Part shown: positions 52,982-62,203 of the stretch, one piece after another
Position numbering within the stretch: position 1 is the first letter of the stretch
Layout of the letters: each line of letters opens with the position of its first letter
Origin: Thermogemmatispora aurantia
GTDB taxonomy: Bacteria; Chloroflexota; Ktedonobacteria; Ktedonobacterales; Ktedonobacteraceae
Length of the DNA: 64,000 bases
Assembly (NCBI RefSeq): GCF_008974285.1
Contig: NZ_BKZV01000001.1
Location: 1,458,214-1,522,213 of the forward strand
Direction: 5' to 3'
Made by a program: the position numbers and the translations under genes
Notes under the pieces: generated by a model
The model's input: the letters and a program-made list of their open reading frames with translations, nothing else
Databases searched by the model: none
What the model was told of the DNA's origin: nothing

Positions 52982-53833
52982 ATGGCAACACGGCGACTGC
53001 TGGGCGTCTTCGCCCACCCCGACGATGAAGGCAGCATGAGCGGCGCCTTCATCCTTTACGGTCAGGCAGGCGTTGAGACCGGGCTGGTCTGTGCCACGCG
53101 GGGAGAAGTAGGGGAAATCGCAGACCCTGTCCTCGCCACGCCGGAGAACCTCGGCCAGGTGCGCGAACAAGAGCTGCGCGCCGCCGCCGACGTCCTTGGC
53201 ATTCGGCACCTCTGGTTTCTCGACTACCGCGACTCAGGCATGGCGGGCACGCCAGACAACAATGATCCGCGCGCCTTCATCCAGGCTCCTCCTGCCGATG
53301 TTATTGGCAAGCTGGTCGCCATTATCCGCGCCTTTCGCCCCCAGGTCATGGTGACCTTCGACGAAACTGGCGGCTACGGCCATCCCGACCATATCGCCAT
53401 CTACCGCTACGCCACCGGCGCCTTCTACGCCGCCGCTGACGAGGCCCAATATCCCGAGCTAGGTCCAGCGCACGCCGTCTCAAAGCTCTATTATACCGGC
53501 TTCCCACGGAGCGGCATCCAGGCCCTGGCCGCATGGCTCAAAGAGCAAGATCTTTCTTTGGAAGGGACCGCTCTGCGCGGCAGCGACCTCGATCAGCTCG
53601 GTATTCCTGATGAGCAGATCAGCGTCGCTCTCGATGTGTCTTCGGTGCTAGACCTCAAAGACCGCGCCTGGGCCTGCCATCGGACACAGCTCGGGACCGT
53701 GGGGATCATGGCCCGCATCCCCCAGGAGATCCAACGCCGCTGGCGGGGGTATGAGTGCTACCAGCTTGCCGCCACACGCGTCGGCCCCGACCTGCCGGGC
53801 GAAAATGATCTCTTTGCCCACATCCAGAGCTAA
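52982..53833 (+). CDS. PIG-L family deacetylase
   Basis: A 283-residue zinc deacetylase of the LmbE/MshB group. The zinc and base site is AHPDDE (H12, D15) and the second motif is GGYGHPDHIA. The C-terminal segment with DLKDRAWACHRTQLG is also typical (third His). Members remove N-acetyl groups from sugar conjugates, for example in mycothiol, bacillithiol or antibiotic pathways. The substrate cannot be read from sequence. AGAGGATAGAGAG stands before the ATG. Confidence 0.92.
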   Translation: MATRRLLGVFAHPDDEGSMSGAFILYGQAGVETGLVCATRGEVGEIADPVLATPENLGQVREQELRAAADVLGIRHLWFLDYRDSGMAGTPDNNDPRAFIQAPPADVIGKLVAIIRAFRPQVMVTFDETGGYGHPDHIAIYRYATGAFYAAADEAQYPELGPAHAVSKLYYTGFPRSGIQALAAWLKEQDLSLEGTALRGSDLDQLGIPDEQISVALDVSSVLDLKDRAWACHRTQLGTVGIMARIPQEIQRRWRGYECYQLAATRVGPDLPGENDLFAHIQS

Positions 53834-53993
53834 CAATCAGTCCCGGCCCGGCGCCTGCGCCTTCTTTTCCCTTCCTGGACTAGCCTGGCCTGGCCTGGCC
53901 GGAACCGACGGGACTCCCGCAGCGCAGCCTGGCAACAGCTAGCCAGAGCCAGGCTGGCCACGGCTCCGCGCCGGCTAGCGCATATCGCGGTCG

Positions 53994-54854
53994 TCACCCT
54001 GACCTCTTTCCCAGCAAGGCCCGCTCACAGGCCCGGGCAAAAGCCCAGATGCTGGGGTAGCGTTGTCGCGGTTCGCGTGCCAGCGCCCGCTCCAGCACCG
54101 GCTCAATGGCCGGCGGCAGAGCAGGCACATGCTCCCGCGGCGAGGGGAGCGGTATTCTACGCTGATGGAACTGCTGTAGCTCAATAAATGAGCCAACCAG
54201 CGGCGGCTTCCCGCAGAGCCACTCGTACAGGACTACCGCCAGGGCGTACTGATCACTGGCTATGCTGGGCCGCCCCTCGAACTGCTCAGGAGCCATGTAG
54301 GCCGCAGTGCCGACCAGTGTGCGGCTCGCTCTCAGACGCGCCAGACGCAACGAGGCCGCAATGCCAAAGTCACTCAGCAGGAGATGGTTCGGTCTGGCCA
54401 GCAACAGGTTGTCAGGTTTGACATCCTGATGCACTAGCCCATAATTGTGCACGGTCTGCAGGGCCGCCGCCGCTTGCAGCAGATAACGACAGGCCTCGCG
54501 CGGTAAGAGACAGACCCCACCTCCACAGTAGCTGCGCATGCTGCCGTAGGGAGCATATTCCATCACCAGATAGGGCACAGGACCAGCAAAGCCAAACTCG
54601 TAGATCTGCACAATGTGAGGATGAGCCGGCAATCCGGCCAGGAGGCGGGCCTCACGCCGTAGCTCTTCAGCCTCCTGGCCCGAGGCCCGCAGACGCAGCA
54701 CTTTGATGGCAACCAGACGTTCAATGTAGATCTGGCGCGCCAGGTAAACGCGCGCCATCCCTCCTTCCCCCAGCTGACGGATCAGAGAATAGTTGCCAAG
54801 CCGTGTCCCAGGCTCAAGTTCACTCTCGTCAGCGCTTTCTTTCACACGCATCAT
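53994..54854 (-). CDS. Minimal Ser/Thr protein kinase, non-RD type
   Basis: A 286-residue PknB-family kinase that is only a kinase domain. It has G-loop LGEGGMARVY, K51 in VAIK, helix-C E68, D144 and N149 in HQDVKPDN, D162 in SDFGIA, and YMAPEQ. The Arg before the catalytic Asp is Gln (H-Q-D), so it is a non-RD kinase and may not need activation-loop phosphorylation. There is no membrane helix or sensor domain, unlike most PknB proteins. AAAGGA lies at the ATG-ATG start. It converges with the deacetylase gene; substrates are unknown. Confidence 0.92.
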   Translation of the reverse strand: MMRVKESADESELEPGTRLGNYSLIRQLGEGGMARVYLARQIYIERLVAIKVLRLRASGQEAEELRREARLLAGLPAHPHIVQIYEFGFAGPVPYLVMEYAPYGSMRSYCGGGVCLLPREACRYLLQAAAALQTVHNYGLVHQDVKPDNLLLARPNHLLLSDFGIAASLRLARLRASRTLVGTAAYMAPEQFEGRPSIASDQYALAVVLYEWLCGKPPLVGSFIELQQFHQRRIPLPSPREHVPALPPAIEPVLERALAREPRQRYPSIWAFARACERALLGKRSG

Positions 54855-55805
54855 TCCTTTGCTCTCCTGAGCTGTGACGGCACCTCATTCATCGCCCTTC
54901 AGAAAGGTACACCACTCGATAACTGTGCTTCTGTAGAAGCTTCCTACACGAAAAGCATAAATGGCCATTCACCATAAGTGAAGCACAATTCAGAGCTGAT
55001 TGAGCAGTGTCTTCACTATTAAAAGGACGTCAGTGCCAGGCCAGAGCCAAAGCTTTTCCCAGCTGAGCCGTCGCCATCGTCAAGGGGAGAGGGCTAAGAC
55101 CATGAGAGGATTGGCCGATTGCTGTTGCAGAGGAGATGGTATACTAGACATGAGCAGAGGCGATGTTTCCAGCACTGCCCGCTTCTAGGCCAGACGCAAG
55201 GCAAGCTTGAGCAAAGACGCCGTCTCTTTCCATCGGCCCGCAGCCAGGGTAGACATTGGTGCAACCCGAGGAGAGCCTCGCCTCTCCCTCCGACGGACCA
55301 GCGACGACAGCCCAAGGAAGGAGTGTCGACGACACACAGCCGCAGTCATCCCACTCATCGACGATTCATACATGCACGCAGGCGCACGCGCCCACCCATT
55401 CATGTCGTGCACGCGCGCCAGGCATAGCGATGCAAAGCCGCTCATCGCGCCCGACCACGCACGGGATCGCAATGGAAGACCAACCGAAGGCTTCTCGTGC
55501 TCGTCTCCTTGCCCTGCGGGCCAGGCGAGCAGCAACGCAACGGCGGTCGTCGTTCTGCTCATCGCCCACAGGTCGGCTGGTCGACAGAGCTGGCAGATCA
55601 GGAGAGAGGAACTGAGCGCACATCTATAGCGCCAGCAAGGTCCGTTGCATCAGTTGTCAGCAGACTGACCGACCGCTTTGGTTTCGGCCTGGCCTGCTGT
55701 CCTCTTAGCAAGGTGACGGGAAGCGAGAGCAAGCCAAAAGGCTCAAATTTAGTCCAGTCCTTCTTCTTACTAGCTAGAACAGAACATAACAAGGACAGAC
55801 CAGCT
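54855..55805. other. 951-base spacer upstream of the glycosyltransferase operon
   Basis: No gene is supported. A frame continuous with the glycosyltransferase opens at 55497 but its translation is not protein-like. A TATACT (55140-55145) on the + strand and a palindrome GTGTCG-a-CGACAC (55323-55335) are the only clear signals. The AT-rich part 54900-55010 likely holds the kinase promoter. Confidence 0.4.
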
Positions 55806-57119
55806 ATGATTGAACTAGAGGGAGCTATCTCGCCAGAGAACACACTCTTTGTGCTGTTATGCTTTGAGGGGCCAGACGTCTACTCGACCGCCGGCGGCCT
55901 GGGTACACGGGTCACCGAGCTGAGCGAGGCCCTGGCCACCCAGGGCTATACCACTCACCTCATCTTCATCGGCGATCCCTACAAGCCCCCGGTGGAGCAC
56001 CGTGTCGATGGTCGTTTGATCCTCAAGCGCTGGTCGCAGTGGGTTAGCAAATACTATCCCAACGGCGTCTATGATGGTGAGGAGCAAAAGCTCTACGACT
56101 ATAACGAGAGCGTTCCCCAGCATATCTACGAGGACATCGCCCGCCCGGCGGTCGAACAGGGGAAGCTGGTGGTGATCATGGGCGAAGACTGGCATACCGC
56201 CGAGGTGATGTGTCGCATTTCTGATTTGCTTCACTGGTTTGGCATCCGTCAGCGTGTCTTGATGCTCTGGAACCTCAACAGTCTGATGTCGCTGCACCGT
56301 ATCAACTGGGGTCGCCTGAGCTATGTGACCACGCTCTGTACGGTCAGCAAGTACATGAAGCACAAGATGTGGGAGCTAGGCGTCAACCCGCTGGTGATCC
56401 CCAACGGCATCCCGGCCCGCCACCTGGCCCCGGTCGATCCGGCTATCGCCACTCGTCTGCGTGAGATTGCCCGCCAGGGGGACTCGCGGCGTCTCTTCCT
56501 CTTCAAGATTGGGCGCTTCGATCCCGATAAGCGCTGGATGATGGCCATCGAAGCGGTCGCCCGTCTCAAGCACAGTGGCCACCCTGTGACTCTCTTTGTC
56601 CGTGGCGGCATCGAGCCGCATGGGGCCGAGGTGCTCAGCCATGCCTATCATCGTGGCCTGGTGATCCGCGACGTTATCGCCCAGCGTCCCACTCTGGAGC
56701 AGTGCATCGAGGCGGTTGCCAACGCCGGCCCTGCCGACATCTATAATCTCCGCTTCTTCCTGCCCGAGGAGTTCGTGCGCAGCATCTACCACGCCGCCGA
56801 TGCCACCCTCGCCAACAGCGGTCACGAGCCATTCGGCCTGGTAGCCCTGGAGGTGATGGCCGCCCGCGGCATCGCCGTCACCGGCTGCACCGGTGAGGAC
56901 TATGCCATCTCCTTTGAGAACGCCATTGTGACCGAGACCGATGATCCCGACGAGATCGTCGGCTATCTGCTCCATCTGGGACGCCATCCCGAGGAGCAGG
57001 AGCGCATCCGCTGCGCGGGCTTCCGCACGGCAGAGCAATTCCTCTGGGACCAGGTCATTGAAAATCTCATTAGTAAGCTGGAGTTTCTGGCACGGAAACA
57101 GAACATCGTGCTGAAGTAG
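55806..57119 (+). CDS. Glycosyltransferase, glycogen-synthase-like GT-B
   Basis: A 437-residue transferase. The N-terminal YSTAGGLGTRVTELSEALA (26-44) carries the Gly-Gly-Leu loop seen in GT5/GT4 starch and glycogen synthases. The C-terminal donor site has FKIGRFDPDKRW and the E-x7-E region NSGHEPFGLVALEVMAARG. With the GH57 gene 11 bases downstream it probably makes or remodels an alpha-glucan or related glycoside. ATG 55806 has AAGGACAG at 7 bases. Nucleotide-sugar specificity cannot be told. Confidence 0.88.
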   Translation: MIELEGAISPENTLFVLLCFEGPDVYSTAGGLGTRVTELSEALATQGYTTHLIFIGDPYKPPVEHRVDGRLILKRWSQWVSKYYPNGVYDGEEQKLYDYNESVPQHIYEDIARPAVEQGKLVVIMGEDWHTAEVMCRISDLLHWFGIRQRVLMLWNLNSLMSLHRINWGRLSYVTTLCTVSKYMKHKMWELGVNPLVIPNGIPARHLAPVDPAIATRLREIARQGDSRRLFLFKIGRFDPDKRWMMAIEAVARLKHSGHPVTLFVRGGIEPHGAEVLSHAYHRGLVIRDVIAQRPTLEQCIEAVANAGPADIYNLRFFLPEEFVRSIYHAADATLANSGHEPFGLVALEVMAARGIAVTGCTGEDYAISFENAIVTETDDPDEIVGYLLHLGRHPEEQERIRCAGFRTAEQFLWDQVIENLISKLEFLARKQNIVLK

Positions 57120-57130
57120 GGGTTCGGGTT

Positions 57131-58594
57131 ATGGTTGCTGAGCTTGCCATCTACACCGTGGTGCATCAGCCGCGCCGTCTCAAGCTGCCCGCGCAGCCAA
57201 TTCCACGGGGTGCCTCGATCGAGGATATCGTGCGCTGCCTCTTCGATGAGCGCATGAACGAGCGCTACTTTCGTAAGGTGGCCACCTACTGCTACTACCC
57301 GGCCACACGCATGTTTCTAGATCTGGTGCGCCAGGGCCTCCATTTCTCGATCGGCTTCTCGCTCTCGTTTCTGCGCCAGGCCGAAGCCTGGGACCCCGCC
57401 CTGCTGGATCTTTTCCGCGAACTGGTAGCGCATGAGAATGTGGAGATTATCGGCGTGGAGCCGTACCACAGCTTCTTGTTCTTGCTTGATCTGCCGGCTT
57501 TCATCGCCCGCATGCAATGGATGGCCGACGAGATCGAGCGCATCTTTGGGAAGCGTCCGCAGGTCACCGACACGACCGAGATGTGCATGTCGGTGACGAT
57601 TTATCATGCGCTGGACCTGGCCGGCTTCCGCGGGGCCTTGATGGATGGCCGCCCCTGGGTTCTGGGTTGGCGCGAGAGCACCCATCTCTACCACTACACC
57701 GAGGAGCAGCCCTACGCACTGCCTCCCCAAGCCTACCGCCCGCCGACGGCCCCAGGCCGGCGTAGCAGCGGCAATCATCGCAGCCGCAATGCCGTTGTGG
57801 GCGATCGCGAGCGCGGTCCCTATCTGCTGGCCCGGCATCTCGATCTGAGCGACGATGTGGGCTATCGCTTCTCTAATCGCTCGTGGTCGGGCTACCCGCT
57901 CTATGCCGATACCTACGCCGACTGGCTGGCCCATACCTGGGGCGATTTCCTGCTCCTCGGCTGGGACTATGAGACCTTCGGCGAGCACCATCGCGTCGAT
58001 AGCGGCATCTTCGAGTTTATGCGTGCCCTGCCCGCCGAGCTGGCCCGCCGCGGCGTGCAAACACGCACGCCCAGCGAGCTGATCGCCCGCTTCCAGCAGC
58101 GCGCCTATCATCTCCCCCTACCGGTCTATCCGACAACCTGGGCCGGCAGCGGCGGCATGGAGTTTTTCCTGGGCAATAGCGCCCAGCAGACGATTTTTCA
58201 GCTCATGGGCCAGGTCTACGGAATGGCGCGCCTGACGGAGAATCCAGAGCTGCTCGATCTGGCTATCTGGTTGGCCCAGTCCGATAATCTGCATCTGATC
58301 CAGTGGTTTGGGCGCAGCGGCCCCGAGGCGGAGGTCTCGGCCTACTTTACGCCTCGCGAGTGGTGGGAGCTGGGACCGGATGGCGTGATTCGGGAGCAGC
58401 AGCAGGTCTATCTGAATGCCATCCGGGCGATGGAGCCATATTTGCCCACGACAGTGGCGCGCCAGGAGCGTCTGCGCGCCCGTCTGGCACAGTCCAGTAC
58501 CGCGCGCAGCGCACGCACACGCCCCGCTGGCACACCAGGTCAGGACCAGGGGTCCACTTTGCTGGAGGCCGGCTACGTGCTGCAGAAGGCTTAA
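57131..58594 (+). CDS. Glycoside hydrolase family 57 protein
   Basis: A 487-residue GH57 enzyme. Motif 1 is HQP (12-14). The nucleophile is E150 in DTTEMCMS and the acid/base is D279 in GWDYETFGEH, both in the expected motifs. Family members are alpha-amylases, 4-alpha-glucanotransferases and branching enzymes. The pairing with a glycogen-synthase-like transferase favours a branching or transferase role in alpha-glucan metabolism, which is inference. A loop at 203-230 (PPTAPGRRSSGN and neighbours) is low-complexity. Its stop codon shares four bases (TTAA) with the convergent P450 stop. Confidence 0.9.
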   Translation: MVAELAIYTVVHQPRRLKLPAQPIPRGASIEDIVRCLFDERMNERYFRKVATYCYYPATRMFLDLVRQGLHFSIGFSLSFLRQAEAWDPALLDLFRELVAHENVEIIGVEPYHSFLFLLDLPAFIARMQWMADEIERIFGKRPQVTDTTEMCMSVTIYHALDLAGFRGALMDGRPWVLGWRESTHLYHYTEEQPYALPPQAYRPPTAPGRRSSGNHRSRNAVVGDRERGPYLLARHLDLSDDVGYRFSNRSWSGYPLYADTYADWLAHTWGDFLLLGWDYETFGEHHRVDSGIFEFMRALPAELARRGVQTRTPSELIARFQQRAYHLPLPVYPTTWAGSGGMEFFLGNSAQQTIFQLMGQVYGMARLTENPELLDLAIWLAQSDNLHLIQWFGRSGPEAEVSAYFTPREWWELGPDGVIREQQQVYLNAIRAMEPYLPTTVARQERLRARLAQSSTARSARTRPAGTPGQDQGSTLLEAGYVLQKA

Positions 58595-59916
58595 GGCTCT
58601 CGGGGCGCCGTGGCCATACCAGTCGCCGCGCTCTCCATCTCCACCCGAGACCGGGAGTCGCCTTCTTCGTCTAGTGAGACTATGAAATCGCGCAGCTCGT
58701 AGCCACAGATCAGCTCGTTCCAGTGCAGCCGCGGCGGACGCTCAAGGCGCAGTCCCGGCAAGGCCAGCAGGCGCCGCAGGAAGATGTCGCTCTCCTGCAG
58801 GGCAATGGGCGCCCCAGGACAGCGGTGTGCGCCGTCGCCAAACCCCATAAGCGAGGGGACGACGCGCTCTCCATGCAAGGGCCGCCCCGGACAGAGCCGC
58901 CGTGGTTGCGCTCCTACGAGACGCTCATCAGCGTTGATGGCATAAATGTGCAGGTCAATCAAGGCCCCCGCCGGAATGCGGGCCTGTTCCTCCCCAGCGG
59001 GGCCGGCGAGTATCAGCTCCTGGCTGGTTCGACGATAGAGGTGGCCCACTACAGGCTCCAGGCGGAGCACCTCCTCTAGCAGGGTGAGGCGCTCCTCCTC
59101 CGGAGCCAGTAAAAAGCGCTGGCGCAGGGCTGGCTGCTCCAGCAGATGCCAGGCGGCCACGCCAATAAACTCGCGCGTGGTAATCATGCCAGCGGCACCA
59201 TAGGTGACACATTCCGTCAGAATCTCCCGTGGACTATAGCCCTGGGCCAACAGGTGAGAGATGACGTCCTGGCGCGGCTGCCGGCGTCGCGCTCGAATCG
59301 CCGGGCGCACGTCCAGCCAGTAGAAGCGGAGAACCGCCCACTGCAGGCCGAGAAAATTGAGCCAGGTCCGCGGGTCAGGACTGAGACGCTCAATGGGATA
59401 GCGAAAGAAGGCTTCCAGCCGGCGCGCCATGCCCGGGAGTAGACTGTCGGTTAAACCGACTACCTCAGCCGCAACGCGCACAGCCATCTCCAGCGTCAGC
59501 CGACTCAGGTCGACCTTCCTCCGCCGTCGTAGCTTCTCAATTAGCTGCTCGCTTAGGGCCTCCATGAGGTCCCGATACTGCTCGCTGACGACGCGCGGCG
59601 CGAAAAAGCGGGCCGTCTGCCGCCGCTGGTGCTGGTGCTCCTGACCATCGCTGAAGAGCAACGGCAGGCGCATCAGACGAGGTAGCCGCGTCAATACTTC
59701 GGCTTTAAAACCAGCCTGACGTACGGCATTACTGCGTAGAATGGCTCTGGCCTCGTTGAAGGCACGTACGTGCCAGACCCCCGTCTGGTCACACTCAAGC
59801 GCCGGTTCGGCTCTCTCTAAACAACGTGCCGTCTTTTGCTCCCCTCCCCAGGGCCTCCGGGCACCCTGCTCCGCTGACGCTGGCTCTCGTTCCGGTGCGG
59901 TGATACTGTTCTCCAT
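58591..59916 (-). CDS. Cytochrome P450
   Basis: A 441-residue soluble P450. Heme ligand C366 lies in MGFGDGAHRCPGAP, and E282-x-x-R285 is in EEVLRLEPVV. The I-helix reads YGAAGMITTREF: the acidic residue that normally precedes the conserved Thr (A-G-x-D/E-T) is Ile245. Oxygen activation may therefore use another proton route or a peroxide shunt. Substrate unknown, and no ferredoxin or reductase is nearby. AGGAGAGG lies six bases before the ATG. It is divergent from a TetR gene with operator-like palindromes between. Confidence 0.92.
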   Translation of the reverse strand: MENSITAPEREPASAEQGARRPWGGEQKTARCLERAEPALECDQTGVWHVRAFNEARAILRSNAVRQAGFKAEVLTRLPRLMRLPLLFSDGQEHQHQRRQTARFFAPRVVSEQYRDLMEALSEQLIEKLRRRRKVDLSRLTLEMAVRVAAEVVGLTDSLLPGMARRLEAFFRYPIERLSPDPRTWLNFLGLQWAVLRFYWLDVRPAIRARRRQPRQDVISHLLAQGYSPREILTECVTYGAAGMITTREFIGVAAWHLLEQPALRQRFLLAPEEERLTLLEEVLRLEPVVGHLYRRTSQELILAGPAGEEQARIPAGALIDLHIYAINADERLVGAQPRRLCPGRPLHGERVVPSLMGFGDGAHRCPGAPIALQESDIFLRRLLALPGLRLERPPRLHWNELICGYELRDFIVSLDEEGDSRSRVEMESAATGMATAPREP

Positions 59917-59981
59917 TGTCGACCTCTCCTCTCATCTCTGGACCTCTACTTCATGAAACTGATCGCTGACCTTCGTCCCTT

Positions 59982-60019
59982 ATGATATACAATATATCAT
60001 ATTATATTCATAATATCAA
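59982..60019 (-). promoter_or_regulatory. P450 promoter overlapped by two AT-rich palindromes
   Basis: On the minus strand TTGATA (60019-60014), 17 bases, TATATT (59996-59991). Palindromes ATGATAT-acaat-ATATCAT (59982-60000) and ATATTAT-attc-ATAATAT (59999-60016) cover the -10 and the spacer/-35. This is the typical arrangement for a TetR-type repressor site. Confidence 0.65.
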
Positions 60020-60080
60020 ATCTAAGAGAGGCGAGAGGCTGGCCCGCCGGTGAGAGCAGGTGCGAGCCTTCTGGCCGGAC

Positions 60081-60095
60081 GTGCTATAATAGCAC
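60081..60095 (+). promoter_or_regulatory. TetR gene promoter inside a palindrome
   Basis: GTGCTA-taa-TAGCAC. It contains an extended -10 TGcTATAAT (TATAAT at 60085-60090), about 87 bases before the ATG. Confidence 0.55.
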
Positions 60096-60176
60096 GGTAC
60101 AGGTGACAAGCTCTGCCGTTTGCTGGTTAAGGCGCGGCGAGCAGTTCTTTTTACCGGGGGAGGCGCACATCCGAGC

Positions 60177-60749
60177 ATGCACGTCCGGGATCGGCGCGTG
60201 AAGCGCACGCAGAACTTGCTGGCCCAGGCACTGCTGGCTTTGATTGCCGAGAAAGGCTACGATGCCATCACCATTCGTGACATCACCGAGCGCGCAGATA
60301 TAGGCTATGCTACTTTTTTCCGTCATTATCGAGATAAGGATGAATTGCTGCGCGATGTAGCAGATGTAGTCATTAACGAGTTGCTGGAGATCCTCTTTGG
60401 GCAACAGCCAGGCCAGGAGCCGGCGGCGGTCGGTCAGCTCATCTTTCGCTACGTGGCGGACCACAGCGCAGTAGTGCGGGTCTTGTTGGGGAGCCGCGGA
60501 CCAGCCTCGCTTGTTCAGCATGTGATTCAGCGTGGTAGTGAAAACGTCCTGCGCCAGAATAAGCCGCGTCCGGACAGTCCGGTGCCCGCAGAAATTGCCG
60601 CTCACCATCTGGTCGCCTCCTCTATTGCCCTCATCCAGTGGTGGATCGAGCATGATATGCCCTATTCTCCTGAGCACATGGGAGAAATCTACCGTCAACT
60701 AATCGTGCAACCGACGCTGACCTCTGCTTTCATCATCGACCCTGCCTGA
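60177..60749 (+). CDS. TetR/AcrR-family transcriptional regulator
   Basis: A 190-residue regulator. The N-terminal helix-turn-helix (about 8-55) has LLALIAEKGYDAITIRDITE and IGYATFFRHYRDKDELL. The C-terminal helical domain would bind a ligand. The ATG at 60177 has GGGGAGGCG upstream at 12 bases; the frame is open to a TTG at 60120. It is divergent from the P450 gene, and the palindromes at 59982-60016 are its likely operators. The inducer may be the P450 substrate; this is inference. Confidence 0.9.
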   Translation: MHVRDRRVKRTQNLLAQALLALIAEKGYDAITIRDITERADIGYATFFRHYRDKDELLRDVADVVINELLEILFGQQPGQEPAAVGQLIFRYVADHSAVVRVLLGSRGPASLVQHVIQRGSENVLRQNKPRPDSPVPAEIAAHHLVASSIALIQWWIEHDMPYSPEHMGEIYRQLIVQPTLTSAFIIDPA

Positions 60750-60791
60750 CCAATTATCACTATCGGCACCTCTTCACTTGATTAGCTCCTC

Positions 60792-60835
60792 TTGATGATC
60801 CGAACCTTTCTAGTTGATGATCCAAACCCTTCTAG
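60792..60835. repeat. 22-bp tandem repeat, two units
   Basis: TTGATGATCCGAACCTTTCTAG (60792-60813) is followed directly by a second unit with two changes (60814-60835), between the TetR and HEAT-like genes. Confidence 0.9.
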
Positions 60836-60985
60836 CTCTTTTTACCCTCTCCGTTTTGGCCAGGCGGCGAGAGAATAAGAAGGGAGACCTTGAAAATATG
60901 TTCAAGACATTGCGCCTGCTTTGCCAGCCACGGGCTGGACAGGCGGCTTCGAAGACGGCCCACCATGCGAAAGCTTTAGTCCACC

Positions 60986-61987
60986 ATGAAGAGCAAGAAG
61001 ACCATACCAAGCGAAGCCGGGGCGCTCGCAGCGCCACTTTCTCTGGTCCAGCAGCTAGCCTGGAACGATCTGCCGCACCGTAGCGCTATCCTCTATCAGC
61101 TTTTTAAGGGCAACTGGTCGGAAGAAGACAAAGCAACCATGGCGACGGCCCTGTTGAACTTGCTGCGTCAGCCGGAGCTGCCGGATCGGGCTGCGCTCGT
61201 GCTGCTCCTGGCCGAGCTAGCCCACGAGCGGCCAACGCTGTCGAGTGCGGAGGGCAGGGCCAGCGCGCAAGAGAGCCTGCGCCGCGCCCTGTTACAGGGC
61301 CTGCCCCTCTATCTGGAGCTAGTGACAGCCAGCGAGCCTCAGCTGCGCCTGCATAGCCTCTATCTGAGTTCCTGGCTCCCCGAGGGGCGCAAGCAGCTGC
61401 TGCCCCTCCTCCTGCGCCGCCTGGAAGAGGAAGAGGAGGCCCGCGCCCGGGCCGCGCTGGCTTTTGCCCTGGCCCAGCTTGCCGGCGACCAGCCGTCCGT
61501 GCGCGCCCGCCTGCCAGCCCTGCTCAAGGCTCACGAGGCCCCTATCGTTCGCCTGGGGGCCGCCAGCGCGCTGACACGCCTGCTGCGCGCTGAGGCTCCT
61601 CAGCGCGCCGTGCATCTGCTCGTCAGGGCAATCGCCTGTCCCCAGGCCATTGCCAGCGACTACGACGCCCTGCCCTGGGCGCGCAACAGTGTCGTCGCTG
61701 ACAGCAGCGATCTGCTGCGCCTGCTGCCGCGCCGGCGTCTGCAATTTTCCCTGCCCGTGCTCTTAGAGGCTCTGGCCACCGCCAACTACTATGAGGCACT
61801 CAGCCTGGCCCGCACGCTGCTCTATGTGGGCTTCTCCAGTCAGCCGCCAGGTAGCTCGCTCCAGGCGACGACGCCAACCCAGCAGGCTATTCTCGCGGCG
61901 CTGCGCCTCAGCCTTAGCGCCTGGCAGGCCAGCGAGCTGCTAGGGGACAGTACCAGCGAGACAGGCACCCGGCTTTCAGCCAGCTGA
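60986..61987 (+). CDS. HEAT-like helical repeat protein
   Basis: A 333-residue all-helical protein with HEAT/ARM-like helix pairs such as RLEEEEEARARAALAFALAQ and LLKAHEAPIVRLGAASALTR. It has no catalytic or membrane domain, so it probably mediates protein-protein contacts. The first 20 residues are basic and polar. I see no strong ribosome site at the ATG (ACCATGAAGAGC); it could start slightly differently. No linked gene suggests a function. Confidence 0.7.
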   Translation: MKSKKTIPSEAGALAAPLSLVQQLAWNDLPHRSAILYQLFKGNWSEEDKATMATALLNLLRQPELPDRAALVLLLAELAHERPTLSSAEGRASAQESLRRALLQGLPLYLELVTASEPQLRLHSLYLSSWLPEGRKQLLPLLLRRLEEEEEARARAALAFALAQLAGDQPSVRARLPALLKAHEAPIVRLGAASALTRLLRAEAPQRAVHLLVRAIACPQAIASDYDALPWARNSVVADSSDLLRLLPRRRLQFSLPVLLEALATANYYEALSLARTLLYVGFSSQPPGSSLQATTPTQQAILAALRLSLSAWQASELLGDSTSETGTRLSAS

Positions 61988-62129
61988 AGCTGAGCGGATC
62001 TCAGCCCTGCTCTGTATCTTACATTAGCGGCATGAGCTTTATCTGGATCAGGTCGAGTGTCCGGGTTAAGACTGGGGCCGGTGTTTGGGAGTTTGGTACT
62101 AATTTGCGCTGCTCCTGCGCGTGGCTAAA

Positions 62130-62159
62130 TTGACACACATTGGTCTATGCAGGTAGACT
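62130..62159 (+). promoter_or_regulatory. Promoter of the lytic transglycosylase gene
   Basis: TTGACA (62130-62135), an 18-base spacer, TAGACT (62154-62159). The leader is about 38 bases. Confidence 0.6.
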
Positions 62160-62203
62160 CACAACCAGGTAAAACGTCAGCAGAGCAGCGAGGTTGATCA
62201 CAT

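Noticed and set aside
55497..55805. N-terminal extension of the glycosyltransferase
   Set aside because: The frame is open but the extra 103 residues are not family-like; the ATG at 55806 begins the normal GT-B fold.
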